Shown piece by piece: positions 34,001 to 49,000 of a DNA stretch of 64,000 nucleotides (positions within the stretch are counted from its first letter, which is position 1; every line of letters starts with the position of its first letter). This stretch comes from Apostichopus japonicus (taxonomy: Eukaryota > Echinodermata > Holothuroidea > Aspidochirotida > Stichopodidae), in NCBI RefSeq assembly GCF_037975245.1, contig NC_092579.1, positions 1,307,501 to 1,371,500 on the forward strand, written 5' to 3'. The notes beneath the pieces are model-generated. The model saw nothing but the letters and a program-made list of their open reading frames with translations. It searched no databases and was not told the DNA's origin. The translations under genes were made by a program, and so were the position numbers.

Positions 34001-37000
34001 CTGTTTAATTATATGAATAATGTAACATCATTTATTTAGTATATATAGTAAATTATAATCTTCCCTTAGAGGGAAATTTTATTAAGTTGAAATAATTTGT
34101 TATTGTTAAGATCATTGACATGTGATTATTTATTATCATGTTGTTTGGTAGTTTTACTTGAAAATGTTTGTTATTTACTTATATACATATGTAATATTTT
34201 ACTTAAATTATTCCATTACTATTTACTTCAATAGGTAGTATAAGTTCAGTTTATGTTATGATATAAATAGTCATTATTGATGGGAGGTCAAAGCTTCCTA
34301 GGCCGCGTTGATTTATCTAGATAATACAAATAAAACATAAAATGCTTGGAAAAAGTTCAGCTTATCCCGTTGGCCAATCATTGTGTTTCCTCTCAATTAC
34401 TGTTACATGATGTTAATATTAGTAAGATTACTGTCGAGATGTCACATATCCTACCGCCAAAATTATTTTTTCTATCAGGGAGACATGTATGAGAGAGGAA
34501 ACTTGGCAAGCATGTATAATGAAATTATATATTTGACTATAATTGATATGTATTAAAACATAGTCAGCCAATTCCCCTTACGTAAGTTACTTATTTTGGA
34601 TGATAATTGTCCCCAGCCTGGTTTTATTAGCATGGAGGCAGACTTTTGTAGTCAATCTTACATTTCAACAACCTATATATTTGAAATATATCTTTCTCGA
34701 TTGCAATTAACTAAACTTAGATACAGTTTGAGCATTTAACACTGTTAAAATTGACAGAGAGGAATCTCTTAAGAATAAGAGATACTTATACATTCTGCTA
34801 GGAGAGACTCACCATGTTAGAGGCATCGAATCCTGCAAACAACATAAACAATGTATGAAAGGTATTTCTGGTTTCTTGACAGCACCACATGAAGAGGATT
34901 TAGATGTGGTTACCATGGGAACAGCACATGCTATATCAGAGGTGTTGAGAGAAGAAGGCATCAGTTCACCTCCTACCAAAGATGACACAGAAACCAGTAT
35001 TAGGTAACTAAGTATTTTTATATGTTAGTAGTAACACACCAAGATGGGGAAGCTATTTGATTTATACTGTACTTACTTATACTGTACCATGTCATGCTTC
35101 AAAGCACTTGTTGTGACAGTTTGAACAGAATGAATATATCCTGTTCATATCAGATAATATGGTTAGGAACTATCCATACTGTCAGTAAGAATGCTTTTAA
35201 GCATGATTTATTTGTGGGACGAAATTATTGAGTGGTATGAGCAGGGGTAGTTAATTTTCCCAGTTTGATGAAGTAAAATTGACAACAACATCTATCTGCT
35301 TGCATATTCATGACCTTACCATTATTAACTTGTCTTAATTATATTGTTGCACAAGAGGTGTTTTGCAGATCTCATGGAAAGCTGTTACTCTCCAAAACCG
35401 ATGTGAAAACTTTATCATAAATGTCATAAATCATATAATATCATAACTAATGGCTACCTCATAATACACAAGCTCGAGAGTTAAGTTTGGTATGTACAAA
35501 TCTCGGTAGAGAATTTTTATTTTCTAGCTTTCAAGTGAATAGCAGAACTACCAATACCTGAGTATGCCTTGTTCTGGTATTGTTTGCATGGTGCACACTG
35601 CACTGCATTAATATACAGTAATTAGTGGGTGTGATGAAGCAGTGCATCAGTTGGAAAAAATGCATATATGGGTATTTTGTTTTGTACAGCAGTCAACTGG
35701 TTGAAATACACATGATGTTTTATATACATTCATTAACAATGATATTAAAAAAACACCAAAACGATGAAGCTTCTAAGTCTAGGACTGATTCCATATATTT
35801 TCATATATGATTCCATATGTGATTCCATGTATGGTTTTGACAATTTATCTTTCACTGACTTTTTCATGTTTGCTATTAGTAGTTGTACCAGAGGTGATTG
35901 TCTGAAACTCCAAAAGTCACAAAGTAGGATTAATATTCGACATAACTTTTTTTCTAATAGGGTTGTGAAGGAGTGGAACGGTTTGCCTGAGAAAGTTGTA
36001 CTTGCTAGTAGTGTGAATGGGTTTAAGAATGCTTTGGACAAGTTCTTTAAGCATTGTAATCGGGTCTGAGTGTATGTGTCTTCAGGTTTTTTTTTCTCTT
36101 CTATAGGGTCCTTGATGGGGACTTGAGTGTCCCTCCTGATCCTTTTTTTCTACTCAACTCAACATATGAAGTGAAGATTTGTTTGACTATATAGTGAAAC
36201 AGTCAATGTGAGGGAACTGATAATACTCTGTAACATGTAATATGTAATGAACTGTGTAGGCCTGCCACTAGATTAGTGTTCAACCGATTAACCTAATCGG
36301 AATCGGTACGAATATTGCATAATCGGAACATAATCGGAATCGGTAAAAATTACGTGGAATACCAGTTATTTCATACCGATTATTCAAAAACATATGGAAG
36401 GTGAAAATATCATTATTCAAAAACATATGGAAATTGAAAATATCAACTGATGTATTAGGTTTGTTCTTTTACTACGAAATATTAAAATAAGACACCCTCT
36501 ATATACGTCTTTCACAGTGTATACTTTCATCAATTTACGCTGCCAGGGTCGCCGATTTAGCTTCCCTCGTGGTTAGTGACTTCAAATTTCTTGGCACAGT
36601 AGGCATAGCAGCAATACCAATTTCGCGAACTAACGAATGTGCTTGACAGGGTCGAAAATAAGCGGGAGCGATGTGCTAAAAAGCCCTCCTAAAGCACAAT
36701 TACGAGTGTGAAAAAGAAATATAAGAAAATCGCCCTCGTTATATCAGGTGTCTGTGTAAAATTAATTGTGACATGCGTTTGCTTTAGCTAGGAATTGCAG
36801 TTGCAGCGCGAATCGCGCAAACAGTTTCACATCTCGCATCAAATTTGAAGCAGTGCGGTAGGGTCGCGCACAATCCCCGGGAAGTTACCGTGGAAAATTA
36901 CGGCATGCACGAAGCAATTTCAGTACCAGCGAAAATAACCTAAAATCCTCACAAATCTCCGACCACATGGTAGCCTTACTTCACACTAAGTCAACTGCAT

Positions 37001-40000
37001 GGAAATCTAACCTTGCCATCTGTTTATTCGCTCTAGTTGTGTCGCAAATACAAAATAAAAATATCCACGGAAACTGCAATCTTCGACCACATGTTAGCCT
37101 AACAACCACACTAAGTCAATGAGAAATGTAGCCTAACCATCGGTTTGCAAAAAAAAAATGCGTAGCAAACTTTCATTTTGCTGGAAATCGACATTTGTTT
37201 GGAAGGTACTGTAAGTGATATGTCTTATAGAGGGAATGTAATCTGGTATTACATTTTAGAGTAATTTTAAACAAGTTACGATGGTACAATTTGCTTTTCA
37301 GTTTGATTGGCCTAAGCTTACATTTTCTAATTGAACCTGAATAGAGTTAAATAGGTAACGAATAGGTATGTTTAACTTGAAGTTCGTAACATTTCTATTT
37401 GTTCATAAACAGTATAATACTGAAAATAAGTAGAAAATAATGTCGGAATGAAGGCAACATGTCATTAAAATTTACACTTTGGTAAAGATTGAAGATGGAT
37501 GGTTTGTCTGAGATACTTTTTGAGATGGATATTTTGAGTAACTATTCTTAGCCCATTTCAAGCCATTAACAGGTGACATTCATGTCGAGGTGGTTAGGCC
37601 ATTCGCTTAGCACAGTACTGACTAGGTAGGATGTCATATTTCCGTATTTTGGAAATTTAAAAAAAAAACACTTTTTATTTCTTTCCAAGAAACTCCAGAG
37701 GTAATTTGGTACATTCAAAATGATACCTTAGAGCCTTGTATAACAACGAAGCAAAAGGAAACAGGGGAAAATCACAACAATTATTGTTTCAAATTCTGTC
37801 AAACTTTATTGCCGATTTCGTATATACGGGATATTTTCGCATTTTCAAATAATCGGAATCGGAATCGGTACGATTTTGGAAAAAATAATCGGTAATCGGT
37901 ATTTTCTGTTATGCATAATCGGTTGAACACTACACTAGATTGTGCCAAATATAAAGCAAAGTAACCCATGACAATGATAAAATGATCCTATAAATAGTGA
38001 CACCATTTATCATATCATGTAATGGCATCTTAATACCACCTTATTATATGCCAAGTCATATAAATCTACGGTGATATTTCATCCTTAATATATGTTAAAC
38101 CTGATATATTTAGTCTATAACGTTGTTTCAATTTCTCCTGTTTGGTTTCATATTGCTCTTGCAACATGTCAGCTATAGTTATGTATCGTAATACACATCA
38201 AATCAATTCAAGAAAAACTTAAATACTTTTCTATCATTTTCATCTCCTTTCAAAGAAGTTTAGATTCTCGTCTACCGAGCTCCATCTCGGGTGGTGACCT
38301 AGAGCAGCATCAGATCGAGAGTGACTTATCGATGGAGGAACTCATAAACTTGGGAGACAGAGCTGTTTACGGACAGTCTTATCCACAGAGAAATCTACCG
38401 CCCTCTACTAGCGCTCCCCCACACGACGATCGAAATCGTGTTCCTCGTACGAAGCATGATTATCTGATCCCCTCGCGGGATGAAACCGGAGCAAAGCCGT
38501 CATATTCTTACAGGGATCAGAATTCTAGAAGAGATCCTTTCACATATAGGGATCAAAATAAATTCAGAAGGGATGATATATCTGAATCTGGCGATTTACA
38601 GAGAGGCTTGGATGGTCGTAGATTAGAGGCAAAATCAGATCATCAAAGGAACCCACAGACATCCAGACATGTTCATCGCTCAAGGGATCTGGATGGAGAA
38701 AACCAACAGTGTGCAATTAAAGAACGTAGCAGATCCAAGCCTCTATATATATCTACTCACCAAAACCAACCCTCCAAGGTCAGCCCGATGCCTGATACAG
38801 TAACAGGATCAGTGCAGAAGGTAGTACTCTTTAATAGTTTTCTTTGAACCTTGTCTTGAACAAGAAGGGTAAAAATTAGAAAAAACAAAATGTGTTTTAT
38901 TCCACCAGTTACAACATATTCCAATTTTTCAGTTACATTCAAATGATTTAATTTATAGTATACAAGTAAATTTACTTTCAGCGGTTTATGTTTTCTCGAA
39001 AATAAAATCTTGAAGGAATTAAAATCAGAATTTCTTCCATGTTTAGTGAACCACCCCTTCCTATTTTCCTGGTTTAATTGGACAATGTTTGTTTCTATTT
39101 TTTGGTAGTCAAAAGTCATATTATTCTTGGTTTCTTGGGAATAAAGGTTAAAGCAAAGAATGACTTCATCAGCAGCCTCCCCACCCCTCCCTCTATTCTC
39201 CTTGCACCTAGTTTTGGCTTCAAAGATTGAGTACATTGATGTAAGACATGATATTTAAACAGCCCTCTCCCCTTCTCCTCTAATCCCCTCCTTGCCTCTG
39301 GTTGAATAAGTTCTGTATGGACAACATTAAGTTAAATTATGACTCTGTACATAGTAGTTTTCTTGCCCCCCCAAAAAAGTTTAGTAAATCAAAGAATTGC
39401 TTTGACAAACTCTTGCTTTAAAAGTTCTTACCCTCATCATGGTTCATAAGAATTCAGATAAAGACAACAAATTCTCATTTTATTTGTCCTCATGACTGTT
39501 TATTTTTATGTGCATGCAAAAAATATGTTTCCGATAACTGATTGATTGTTCCTGCTTCAGAAAAGTCACAGAGATGAAGATGGAGCCTCAGAAGGAAAGG
39601 AAAAACAATCGAATCTAGCAACCTCTCTGGATTCCTACCTCTCAGTCAATGCCTCATCAAGGCCATCCGCTGCACATTCAATGGTACGACCATTTCAAAG
39701 TTTTATTCCCCATTTTAATTATCTACTGAGGGATAAACAAGGGATATTCTGGTGGCTGGAACTGATTGCTTAGTAGAAATAATTGAAACTTGAGGCATCT
39801 TTAGGTCAAAACCACATCCTCATAGCATCTTGTATTTATTAAGATATATCATCATTTTGGGGGGTCAAAAGTTTGGGAATATGTTTTGAAAGTATCTTGC
39901 AACAGTAAACTTAAAGATGTCATTATGGCAATTCAGCTAGAAAAGTAAGGCTTGCAGAACATTTGCCAATCACAGACCACCTTATGTGATCCCAGCCCTG

Positions 40001-43000
40001 GATTGATGGAGGGTTTAACCAATCAAAATAGGTTACATCAATCAAGCATAGAGGGCTTAACCAATCAAAATAGGTTACATCAATCAAGCACAGATGGTTT
40101 CACCAATCAAAATAGGTTACATCAATCAAGCACACAGGGCTTATCCAATCAAAATAGGTTACATCAATCAAGCACACAGGGTTTAACCAATCAAAATGGG
40201 TTACATCAATCAAGCATAGAGCGCTTAACCAATCAAAATAGGTTACATCAATCAAGCAAAGAGGGTTTAACCAATCAAAATAGGTTACATCAATCAAGCA
40301 TAGAGGATTGAACCAATCAAAGTAGGTTACAATCATTCAAGCATATTTTGAATTAGGGACAAAATATTGTGATGGGGTTTTCAACTAACAGTGCAGCATT
40401 ATTTTCTTTTCCATGTAAGTGTCACACTTGTCTGTCACTGGAATGTCCATCTAAAGTACCAGTTGAGTTTCCTATGAAAGGTTTCTTTACTATTTGAATA
40501 CTCAGTATTCCAGGGTAATGCAGTTCATTAGTTTACCAGTCACCTTTCATTCATATTTTTTCAGAAACTTCCAAAATGACCATTTCTAATTGGGATTTTC
40601 GCATGTACATCATAGTAGTATGAAAAAAAAAATGTCTGGACAACGACAAGTTTCAGAAGTGAATAAAATAAGCATAGATAGAAGAAAAATATATGTTTGG
40701 AATTATGTGAAAAAATAGAAAAAATTATGCTTGTGTAAAATTAGTTCAAAATGTCAGTGAATTTGCATATATACATTGCCAGCTTAATACTGAAGGTTAT
40801 AATTGTTATTTTGCAAACTGAAGTGTCATAATGTAAATTCCCTTGAAGATTTAAAACTCTTGACCTTGTTAACCTCCAATTACTTCTGGTAATTGAGAAT
40901 GATTAATTAAATGATAAAGTTAATCATGAATGTCAAATCTCAGGCACAATGAATCCCTTATCCTGAAGTAAAATCTAGATTACATCAGAGTCTGTGGTTG
41001 TCGTCGTGTTGAGGACCCTCTGTAAGACTGCATGTCATATTGGCCAGACTTGTCACAAGTCATTTTCCCTTTCTTCACATGTTAGAACACAACATTCAGT
41101 AATGCAGTGTGGCCAGTACACATTTGTTGTATTATGTTCCATATGTCTGTGTGGTCATGTTGAGTTACAAAGGCACAGTCATATTGGCCAGACTTGTCAC
41201 AAGTCATTTTCTCTTTCTTCACATGTTAGAACACAACATCCAGTACTGCAGTGTGGCCAATACACATTTGTTGTATTATGTTCCATATTTCTGTGTAGTC
41301 ATGTTGATTACAATGACACAGTCATATTGGCCAGACTTGTCACAAGTCATTTTCCCTTCTTCACATGTTAGAACACAACATCCAGTACTGTTTCAAGTGC
41401 AGCGTGGCCAGAACCTCCATCTTCTAAGGATAGATATGCGTTGAATGCAGAACTTGCTAGTGTTGGAACTGGTATTCCAAGAACCAATCAGGAATCTAGG
41501 AAAGTTCCTACTCAACAACATACGCACACACATCATCATTATCACCAGCCTGGTATGTTTCTTTGTTAGTAAATGAAGCCTAACCTGATTACTCCATTTT
41601 CATTTATCCAGTAACCACTAAGCCCACATATGAATATGTGAATGCTGTATATTGTGTTGATTGACTTTTTGGTGAACCTGCCCATTGGACAAGTTTAAAA
41701 TGACCTCTGTGTGTACTTTGACTTTTGTACATATCACTTGCTTACAAGAGTGTTGAGAGAAGAACATCTTTTTCTTAATAAGATGATTTCAAAGGAATCC
41801 TCCCCAACTAAAACATGCATTGAGCAGATAAACTTTACCCTAAAAAGCAATTAAATTTGTGATAATAACATACTGTAGATGCCTATAGTCTTCTTACATC
41901 ATCTTTGAAAATATTGGAGGTCTTGGCTTTAGTGGTACTATCTTTATTTTGAAATTAAGTCAGTGTATTGCTATTCTAATATTAGTGGAGCACGTGTTTG
42001 CTATTTGTTATTCAAAGTTGTTTTTATGATTGAGCTGCTCAGGAGGGGACTTTAAATGTCCACCCCTCTGATAAAGGTATGGATAACTAATAGGTGTTCT
42101 AGATCAAAAAACAATATTTACAGTGTATGAATTAAAAGAAAACTAATTATATAAGATGAAATGGTTGGATCAATCTTGCTGCTTCTTATCACTAAACCAA
42201 GATGCAATTTGAATAATGTCAGAGCATCCCTTAAAGTGAATGGACTCTCTCAAAGTGGTGAGCCTCAGTTCTGTTAAAATACAACAAACATATGATATAT
42301 AATGCACTCTATGGAGTCCTTGTATGACAGAAGATGTTACTTTGCCGACGGTCAGACTTTTTATTCTGTAGAAGTAAAATACATCTTTTATTCTCCTCTC
42401 AATAGTTGTCTTTGAAGCAGACAGAGATGGGAGACGGCCAGCTCCGGGTGGATCGCTACCAATCTCTCGTCCTCCATCAGATAGAGCAGTACCCCTTGTG
42501 TCGACATCCTCTTCACAGAGTCCACCAGCAGCTGGGGCTTCATCCATCTCAATACCTCCTAAATGTGGTAAGTTGCAGCGGGATTCATTTCTCAAAATAC
42601 GAGCGATGCAGAGCCTAACAATGATATATAATTATTAAAATGTAAAGAGAGATTACAGGAGAGCTGCTTACCAGGGACTGTACACTGGTTGAATATAGGA
42701 GAACAGCAGAATGAAATCTGTTGCTCTTGTTATGATGGCGTTCATTAATGGACCAACTCATGATAATCTATGCTTTAAACAGATCATCAACTGAATGGGA
42801 TATTCATCACCAGCGTGATGATATATTAAAACAGTTACAGAATGATGCTTAGGTCTAAGCAGCATATTCCAGGGACAGACAATGTGGACAATTACATGGA
42901 AGAGAAACATATTCTACGAAAACCCCATCGCAATACCTTGTTCCTAACCCGGGATACGGTGGTTGAATGTAACCTATTTTGACTGACATAAACCCTCCTT

Positions 43001-46000
43001 ACTCCAGGAAATGGATTATAGCAGGTAGTCTGTGATATTGTTGTGGTAGATGTTCATCAAAAGCATTTTATTTTCTATTATAGAAAAGAAGTACTATAGT
43101 CATAATATAGTTGTTATTAATATATAATATTCTTGTTGATACATTTAGAATGGTCGCTTTATTAGTTGTCAGTGTTGCTTTCATTAAGAATTTCATTACT
43201 CTGCAACTCATTTGTAAGTTTATCAGCCTCCTCAGGGGAGAGCTGAATTGTTAAATTCAGGACGGCACTAACATTGCTGTTTTACTTGTTTTCATTTCAT
43301 GGAATAGTAAAGAAAGATTACCCCAGCCGAGATGCTTTTATCTCCCTGACTCCACCTGCCAAGCTCCCAAGAGAGCAGTCCAAGAAAAAGGCTAAACAAG
43401 AAAACATGGCCTCACGCTTAGGTGCTCGTAGTGGGAAGAACGTAACCAGAGACAGGAAGGCAGCAGATGCTAACACTTGCGACGCAAAGATGAAAAGAGA
43501 TCGACAGATTGCAAAGTCTAGATCCTGGGACAATGACAACATTGAACGATCGGAGAGAACAGCTGACGAGAGAAGTCTTCATATGAAGAATCACCGCAAA
43601 AGCAAAAGCGTTGAAACGGAGGGCAAAAGAGAACCAGGACCATCCAAAAGGAGGGCAAAGGTAAAATATAAAAGGAAAGGAATAAATTGAATCAGTCGAA
43701 ACTTACTCTTCTCTGTCTCTTAAATTGTCAACATACCTGGATTCTATGATGGTGTAATTAGGTTAGGGAGTGGTGGGTAGTAAATTATTTTCAACTATGG
43801 ACTGATTTACATAGTAAAGGAAATTAACCCTTCACATGGCTTGATTGGTAGCTGGCTGGTTCTAGCTGAATTATTGATCAGATCTGTCCATTAACCCTGC
43901 ACATGGCTTGATTGATAGCTAGCTGAATATTTATCAGATCTGTCCTTCAACCCTACACTTGGTTTCATTGATAGCTGGCTGGTTCTAGCTGTTGATCAGT
44001 TCTGTCCTCTGACCCTGCACATGGCTTGATTGATAGCTTGCTGGTTCTAGCTGTTGATCAGATCTGTCCATTAACCCTGCACATGGCTTGATTGATAGCT
44101 GGCTGGTTCTAGCTGTTGATCAGTTCTGTCCTCTGACCCTGCACATGGTTTGATTGATAGCTGGCTGGTTCTAGCTGTTGATCAGTTCTGTCCTCTGACC
44201 CTGCACATGGCTTGATTGATAGCTTGCTGGTTCTAGCTGTTGATCAGATCTGTCCATTAACCCTGCACATGGCTTGATTGATAGCTGGCTGGTTCTAGCT
44301 GTTGATCAGTTCTGTCCTCTGACCCTGCACATGGTTTGATTGATAGCTGGCTGGTTCTAGCTGTTGATCAGTTCTGTCCTCTGACCCTGCACATGGCTTG
44401 ATTGATAGCTTGCTGGTTCTAGCTGTTGATCAGATCTGTCCATTAACCCTGCACATGGCTTGATTGATAGCTGGCTGGTTCTAGCTGTTGATCAGTTCTG
44501 TCCTCTGACCCTGCACATGGTTTGATTGATAGCTTGCTGGTTCTAGCTGTTGATCAGATCTGTCCTTTAACCCTGCACATGGTTTGATTGATAGCTGGCT
44601 GGTTCTAGCTGTTGATCAGTTCTGTCCTTCAACCCTACACTTGGTTTCATTGATAGCTGACTGGTTCTAGCTGTTGATCAGTTCTGTCCTCTGATCCTGC
44701 ACATGGTTTGATTGGTAGCTGGCTGGTTCTAGCTGAAACATTGATCAGATCTGTCCATTAACCCTGCACATGGCTTGATTGATAGCTAGCTGAATATTTA
44801 TCAGATCTGTCCTTCAACCCTTCACTTGGTTTCATTGATAGCTTGCTGGTTCTAGCTGTTGATCAGATCTGTCCTTTAACCCTGCACATGGTTTAATTGA
44901 TAGCTAGCTGAATATTTATCAGATCTGTCCTTCAACGCTACACTTGGATTCATTGATAGCTGACTGGCTCTAGCTGTTGATCAAATCTGTTCGTCTCCAG
45001 TTGTTGATTGTTTTATAAATAAACATAAAGGTGGTTATTTATTGATAACCATTGTATGCTGTATTATGTTTTTTGAGCCGTCAATCCAGGTGACTTGTTT
45101 CAGCTTCTTCCTTTGCTAACTCTTTCGGTAGTCCCAGCAGCAGCAGCACCCGGAGCGTAAGGTCGCTTTTCACTTGGAAGACGAGGCTGAAGAAGAAGAT
45201 GATGAAACACTGGCCAAGCTTGCTGTACTCTCAAAATTAAGGCAAGTTTAGAATATTTGTTCTGGGTTCTGTAAAATAAAAACTTGTTTATTTTGTTACT
45301 GTGTTTTGATGCTGCAAGTGACATTTTAATCCTTTTAGATTTGTTTAAGTTGTTATCTTCTACTAGGAAAGAAGTCCCCACATCTGATGTTGACGGTAAT
45401 TGTCTTTAAACAGATACTGTACCTCAGGTTGGTTTATAATTTATCGGTGCGGAACCTACTGTGGCAAAGAGGTATAGAAAAGCAGACAACACTGATTAGT
45501 TAATCGCGCATAAGTTCATATAACTTTCAGATGGTCAATAATCCCTCCACTTTTTCTAAACTAATGGTCACCTTCTGTCTTGAAGAGGATGACCTCAGGA
45601 GACAAAATCTCAACAGTCACTACTAATTTGTGTGATAGAGATAACTGTCTTTCAGAACAACTTCCCTAAACAGCTAAGAAAAATCATATTCCTTTTGGGA
45701 GAAATAACAGATTTAATGATATTTAACACAGATCGCTGGGGACTTGATCAAGTCTAAATATGACATCATGAAGCCACAAGTGCTTCAGTTCTTATATTCC
45801 TCTCTTAATTACAATGTTTATTGTCTGTAATGGAGTTTGCAATCTGTGACACCCGTAACATTCTACCTGGAAAATGGGAAAAGCAAAACAGAGGGAAAGT
45901 AAAAGGTTTCCGATCCTACTGGCTTTATGACATTACAGATAAATTTACAATATGGCAGCTTTCAGACACAATTTTGTAACTAAAGATATCTCCCAAATGG

Positions 46001-49000
46001 AGCAATATATTTCTTAGCTGTTTGAGGGAGCTGTTCTCTGTCATCTAAGCTGAAGGTAATGGTTGGGTTTGTGTGTCCACTTTTAACAAGCCTAAAGAGG
46101 TGGAATTCAGATTGTCAGTGACTGGCATCACAATCAAAATGGCCATTGTGAAGGACTGGCAATTCATGAAACATGCTTGAATGGTTAATGAAAAAACAGT
46201 TGGTTGGTTTTTGTAGTACAGTATGTTCCTCACACATTGCTAGAATTCATTTGTGACTTTAATCTTGAGAGCCAATTTACTTTGTTCTGTTTTCGATCCG
46301 AGGTAATGAAAACGTCGGATAGGGTTACCTGATATAACCTGCTGTAAGCACTTGTAAGCCTCCATTTTTTAAATGTTACATTATTTTTTATTCTCCCTGA
46401 AGGGCTAGACTGTCCTCCAGCGATGACGAAGATGATGATGATGATGCTTCCGATTCAGCTGTTGCGATTCACAGCGACAGCATCATTGATTACCAAACAT
46501 CTCCAAAGGCAGACCTCCGTCAGAAAAAAACAAGACGCCTCCGCAGAAAAGGGGCACCAAAGTCTCCAGTGTCTGGCAGCCTCCTACAAGGTCGATCCCC
46601 ACCCAGGGTTAGATTTGAAGATGCGTTGGATTCACAGGCAAAGGGAACGATGGGTAAAATCAGACGAAAGATTGGAAAAGAAAAAAAAGTCCACGATATT
46701 GAAAGAAAAGTAAGACCATCTTTTAGGAAATAGCAAAAGTGGTTTAAAGTTAGCTAATGACTCTTGAAAATTGCAGCTTTTAAGATTGAGGTACACATGA
46801 TTAAAGTTTTAGACACATCGGCAACAGTTGTTAAGTGTTATGTTGGAACATATAATGAAGAAGGTAATAGGATTAGCAAGAGGAGGGTGTAGATTTCTTG
46901 CTTCACAGTTGAATAGTTGATTCAGTTTACAGTCTCTGTGGCAATGAAAACAACAGGTTGTGCTCTGCTTAAAATTCTGTTGCTTAAAAGGCAATAGAGA
47001 GTTGTATCTTAGACAGGTATGTACTGAAAATTTGTCGTGAGAAAAGGCCCAGACATTAATTGGACAATGTCACAAGCTTTATTATCATCATTGTGTGTCT
47101 TGTATGTATTATTACATTTTCAAAGGGTATGGAGATATATAATTGGAACTCTAGGAGTTGTGAAAGGTTCTTTCTTTATTTTGTAAGCTGCCTTTGTGTT
47201 ATAAAATATTGTAGGTATGGTGTAATCTTGGTTCAAATCTGTGGGGGGGGGGGGGGAGTGGGGCAGTAACTGTGGAAGTCACCCATGGAATTATAAAAGG
47301 ATGTAGTTGTGATGTTGTTTCAAATCTTGGGGCTGTGGAGGGGTGGGGGGTTAATAAACCTGGAAGTCACCATTTGAGTTTGAGTAAAAAATGAGTGTGA
47401 CAATATTGTCACCGTGGACTTGAGTGATGTTTTTTTGGGGTGTCACTCTGTTCTACCAAAGTACTAACATTAAGGTTATGAATGAGTCTCCCCTGTTCAT
47501 TTGAGATGAACAAATTGATAAATAAATTGATTTCACTATATAGAACTTAAGATGCTTACCATCTAATTAATTTCTATTTTTACAGCATATCCTTAAAAAG
47601 GTTGCAAAACCTCAAAAAAGTATAAAAACACCAATATAGTTTGTAGAGTGTAGAGAAAAGTCCAAAATGCTTCAAAATTGACAACAAGAAGAAAGGAATA
47701 AGTGCCAGAGCCAAATGCAAATGCAAATCCTGATCAAAACTTCAAGCTTGATATCATATTTGTTCCATTTCTTTTATTACAATAAATGTTATTGAAGAAA
47801 CCATTTAATAAATCAAATCAATCTTTCTGAATTCCCGTCACCATCTCTTCTACTTAGACTTTGCAGTTTCTCTACTCTGCTGGCTTAAAGGAACTTCAAA
47901 GGGAAATGGAAGAACAAGGAGCTAACCGCAAGAGATTAGTCAAACAGCAGGTAAGCTAGTTTCCGAATCATATGGAGGTTTTGTATCAGGAAGTTGATGT
48001 GTTTACGATGTGACATGTCCTGCTATAGTGGGATAGCTACAAAGAAACGGCTATGGAAGACTACTGCACTTAAGAATACTGCTACATGGAAATTAACTGC
48101 TAGGAGGACTGCTATACCGAGAGACAGCAAGAAAGAGATTGCTCTCAAGAGACTGGTACAGAGAGACTGCTACGAGACAAAAAAGAACTGCTCTAGACAG
48201 ATCCTGCTATGTTGTGACTGCTATAGTGTGCTATGGAGAGAGTGCTTTGTACAGTAGGAGTGCGGCTGAGAGACTGCTGAGTGCTACCAAAAAAGAACTG
48301 CTTTAGACATAACCTGCTACATTGTGACTGCTATAGTGTGCTATAGAGAGAGTGCTGCAGTAGGAGTGCTGCTGAGAGACTGCTAGAGAGAGTCTGTTGC
48401 AGAAAGACTGCTACAGTGAAGTGCAAAGAGAGACTGCTTCTTGATGCTACAGCGAGACTGCTGCTTTATGCTACACTGAGACTGCCGCTTTATGCTACAG
48501 TGAGACTGGTACTTGATGCTACAGTGAGACTGTTGCTTGATGCTATAGAGAGACTGCTATTTTATGCTATAGAGAGACTGCTACTTTATGCTATAGAGAG
48601 ACTGCTACTTTATGCTACAGTAGGACTACTACTTTATGCTACAGTGAGACTGCTATTTTATGCTACAGTAGGACTGCTACTTTATGCCCTTGTAGACTGC
48701 TACTTTATGCTACAGGGAGACTGCTACTTTATGCTACACAGAGACTGCTACTTTATGCTATAGGGGGAGACTGCTACTTCATATCAGGCCTAAGTTCCAT
48801 GTAAAGTGGATTAGTGCATTTTAATGCAACAATCATGTAATGTGTTAACTTCTTAACATATCCTTAGTATTCAACTGCTATTGAATAAAATGAAGTAGCA
48901 AGCAACAATCATTAATTTAAGTTCATTATAGTTGATATTCTGGCAAGTTCTTAAGTGAGATGATACTGCATCTTACAATGTATATTTTTATTTATTGTCA

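Noticed and set aside
41109-41444. Long plus frames across 41000-41440
   Set aside because: They read through the 143-bp repeat in frames different from CEP95 exon 7. The exon frame is fixed by phases on both sides.
43835-44985. CRISPR-like regular repeats
   Set aside because: Units are directly abutting with no unique spacers, in an intron of an animal gene. The same applies to the 42-, 44-, 41- and 30-bp arrays.
48416-48763. 115-codon frame of LLLYATVR repeats
   Set aside because: Product of the 24-bp minisatellite whose period is a multiple of three.
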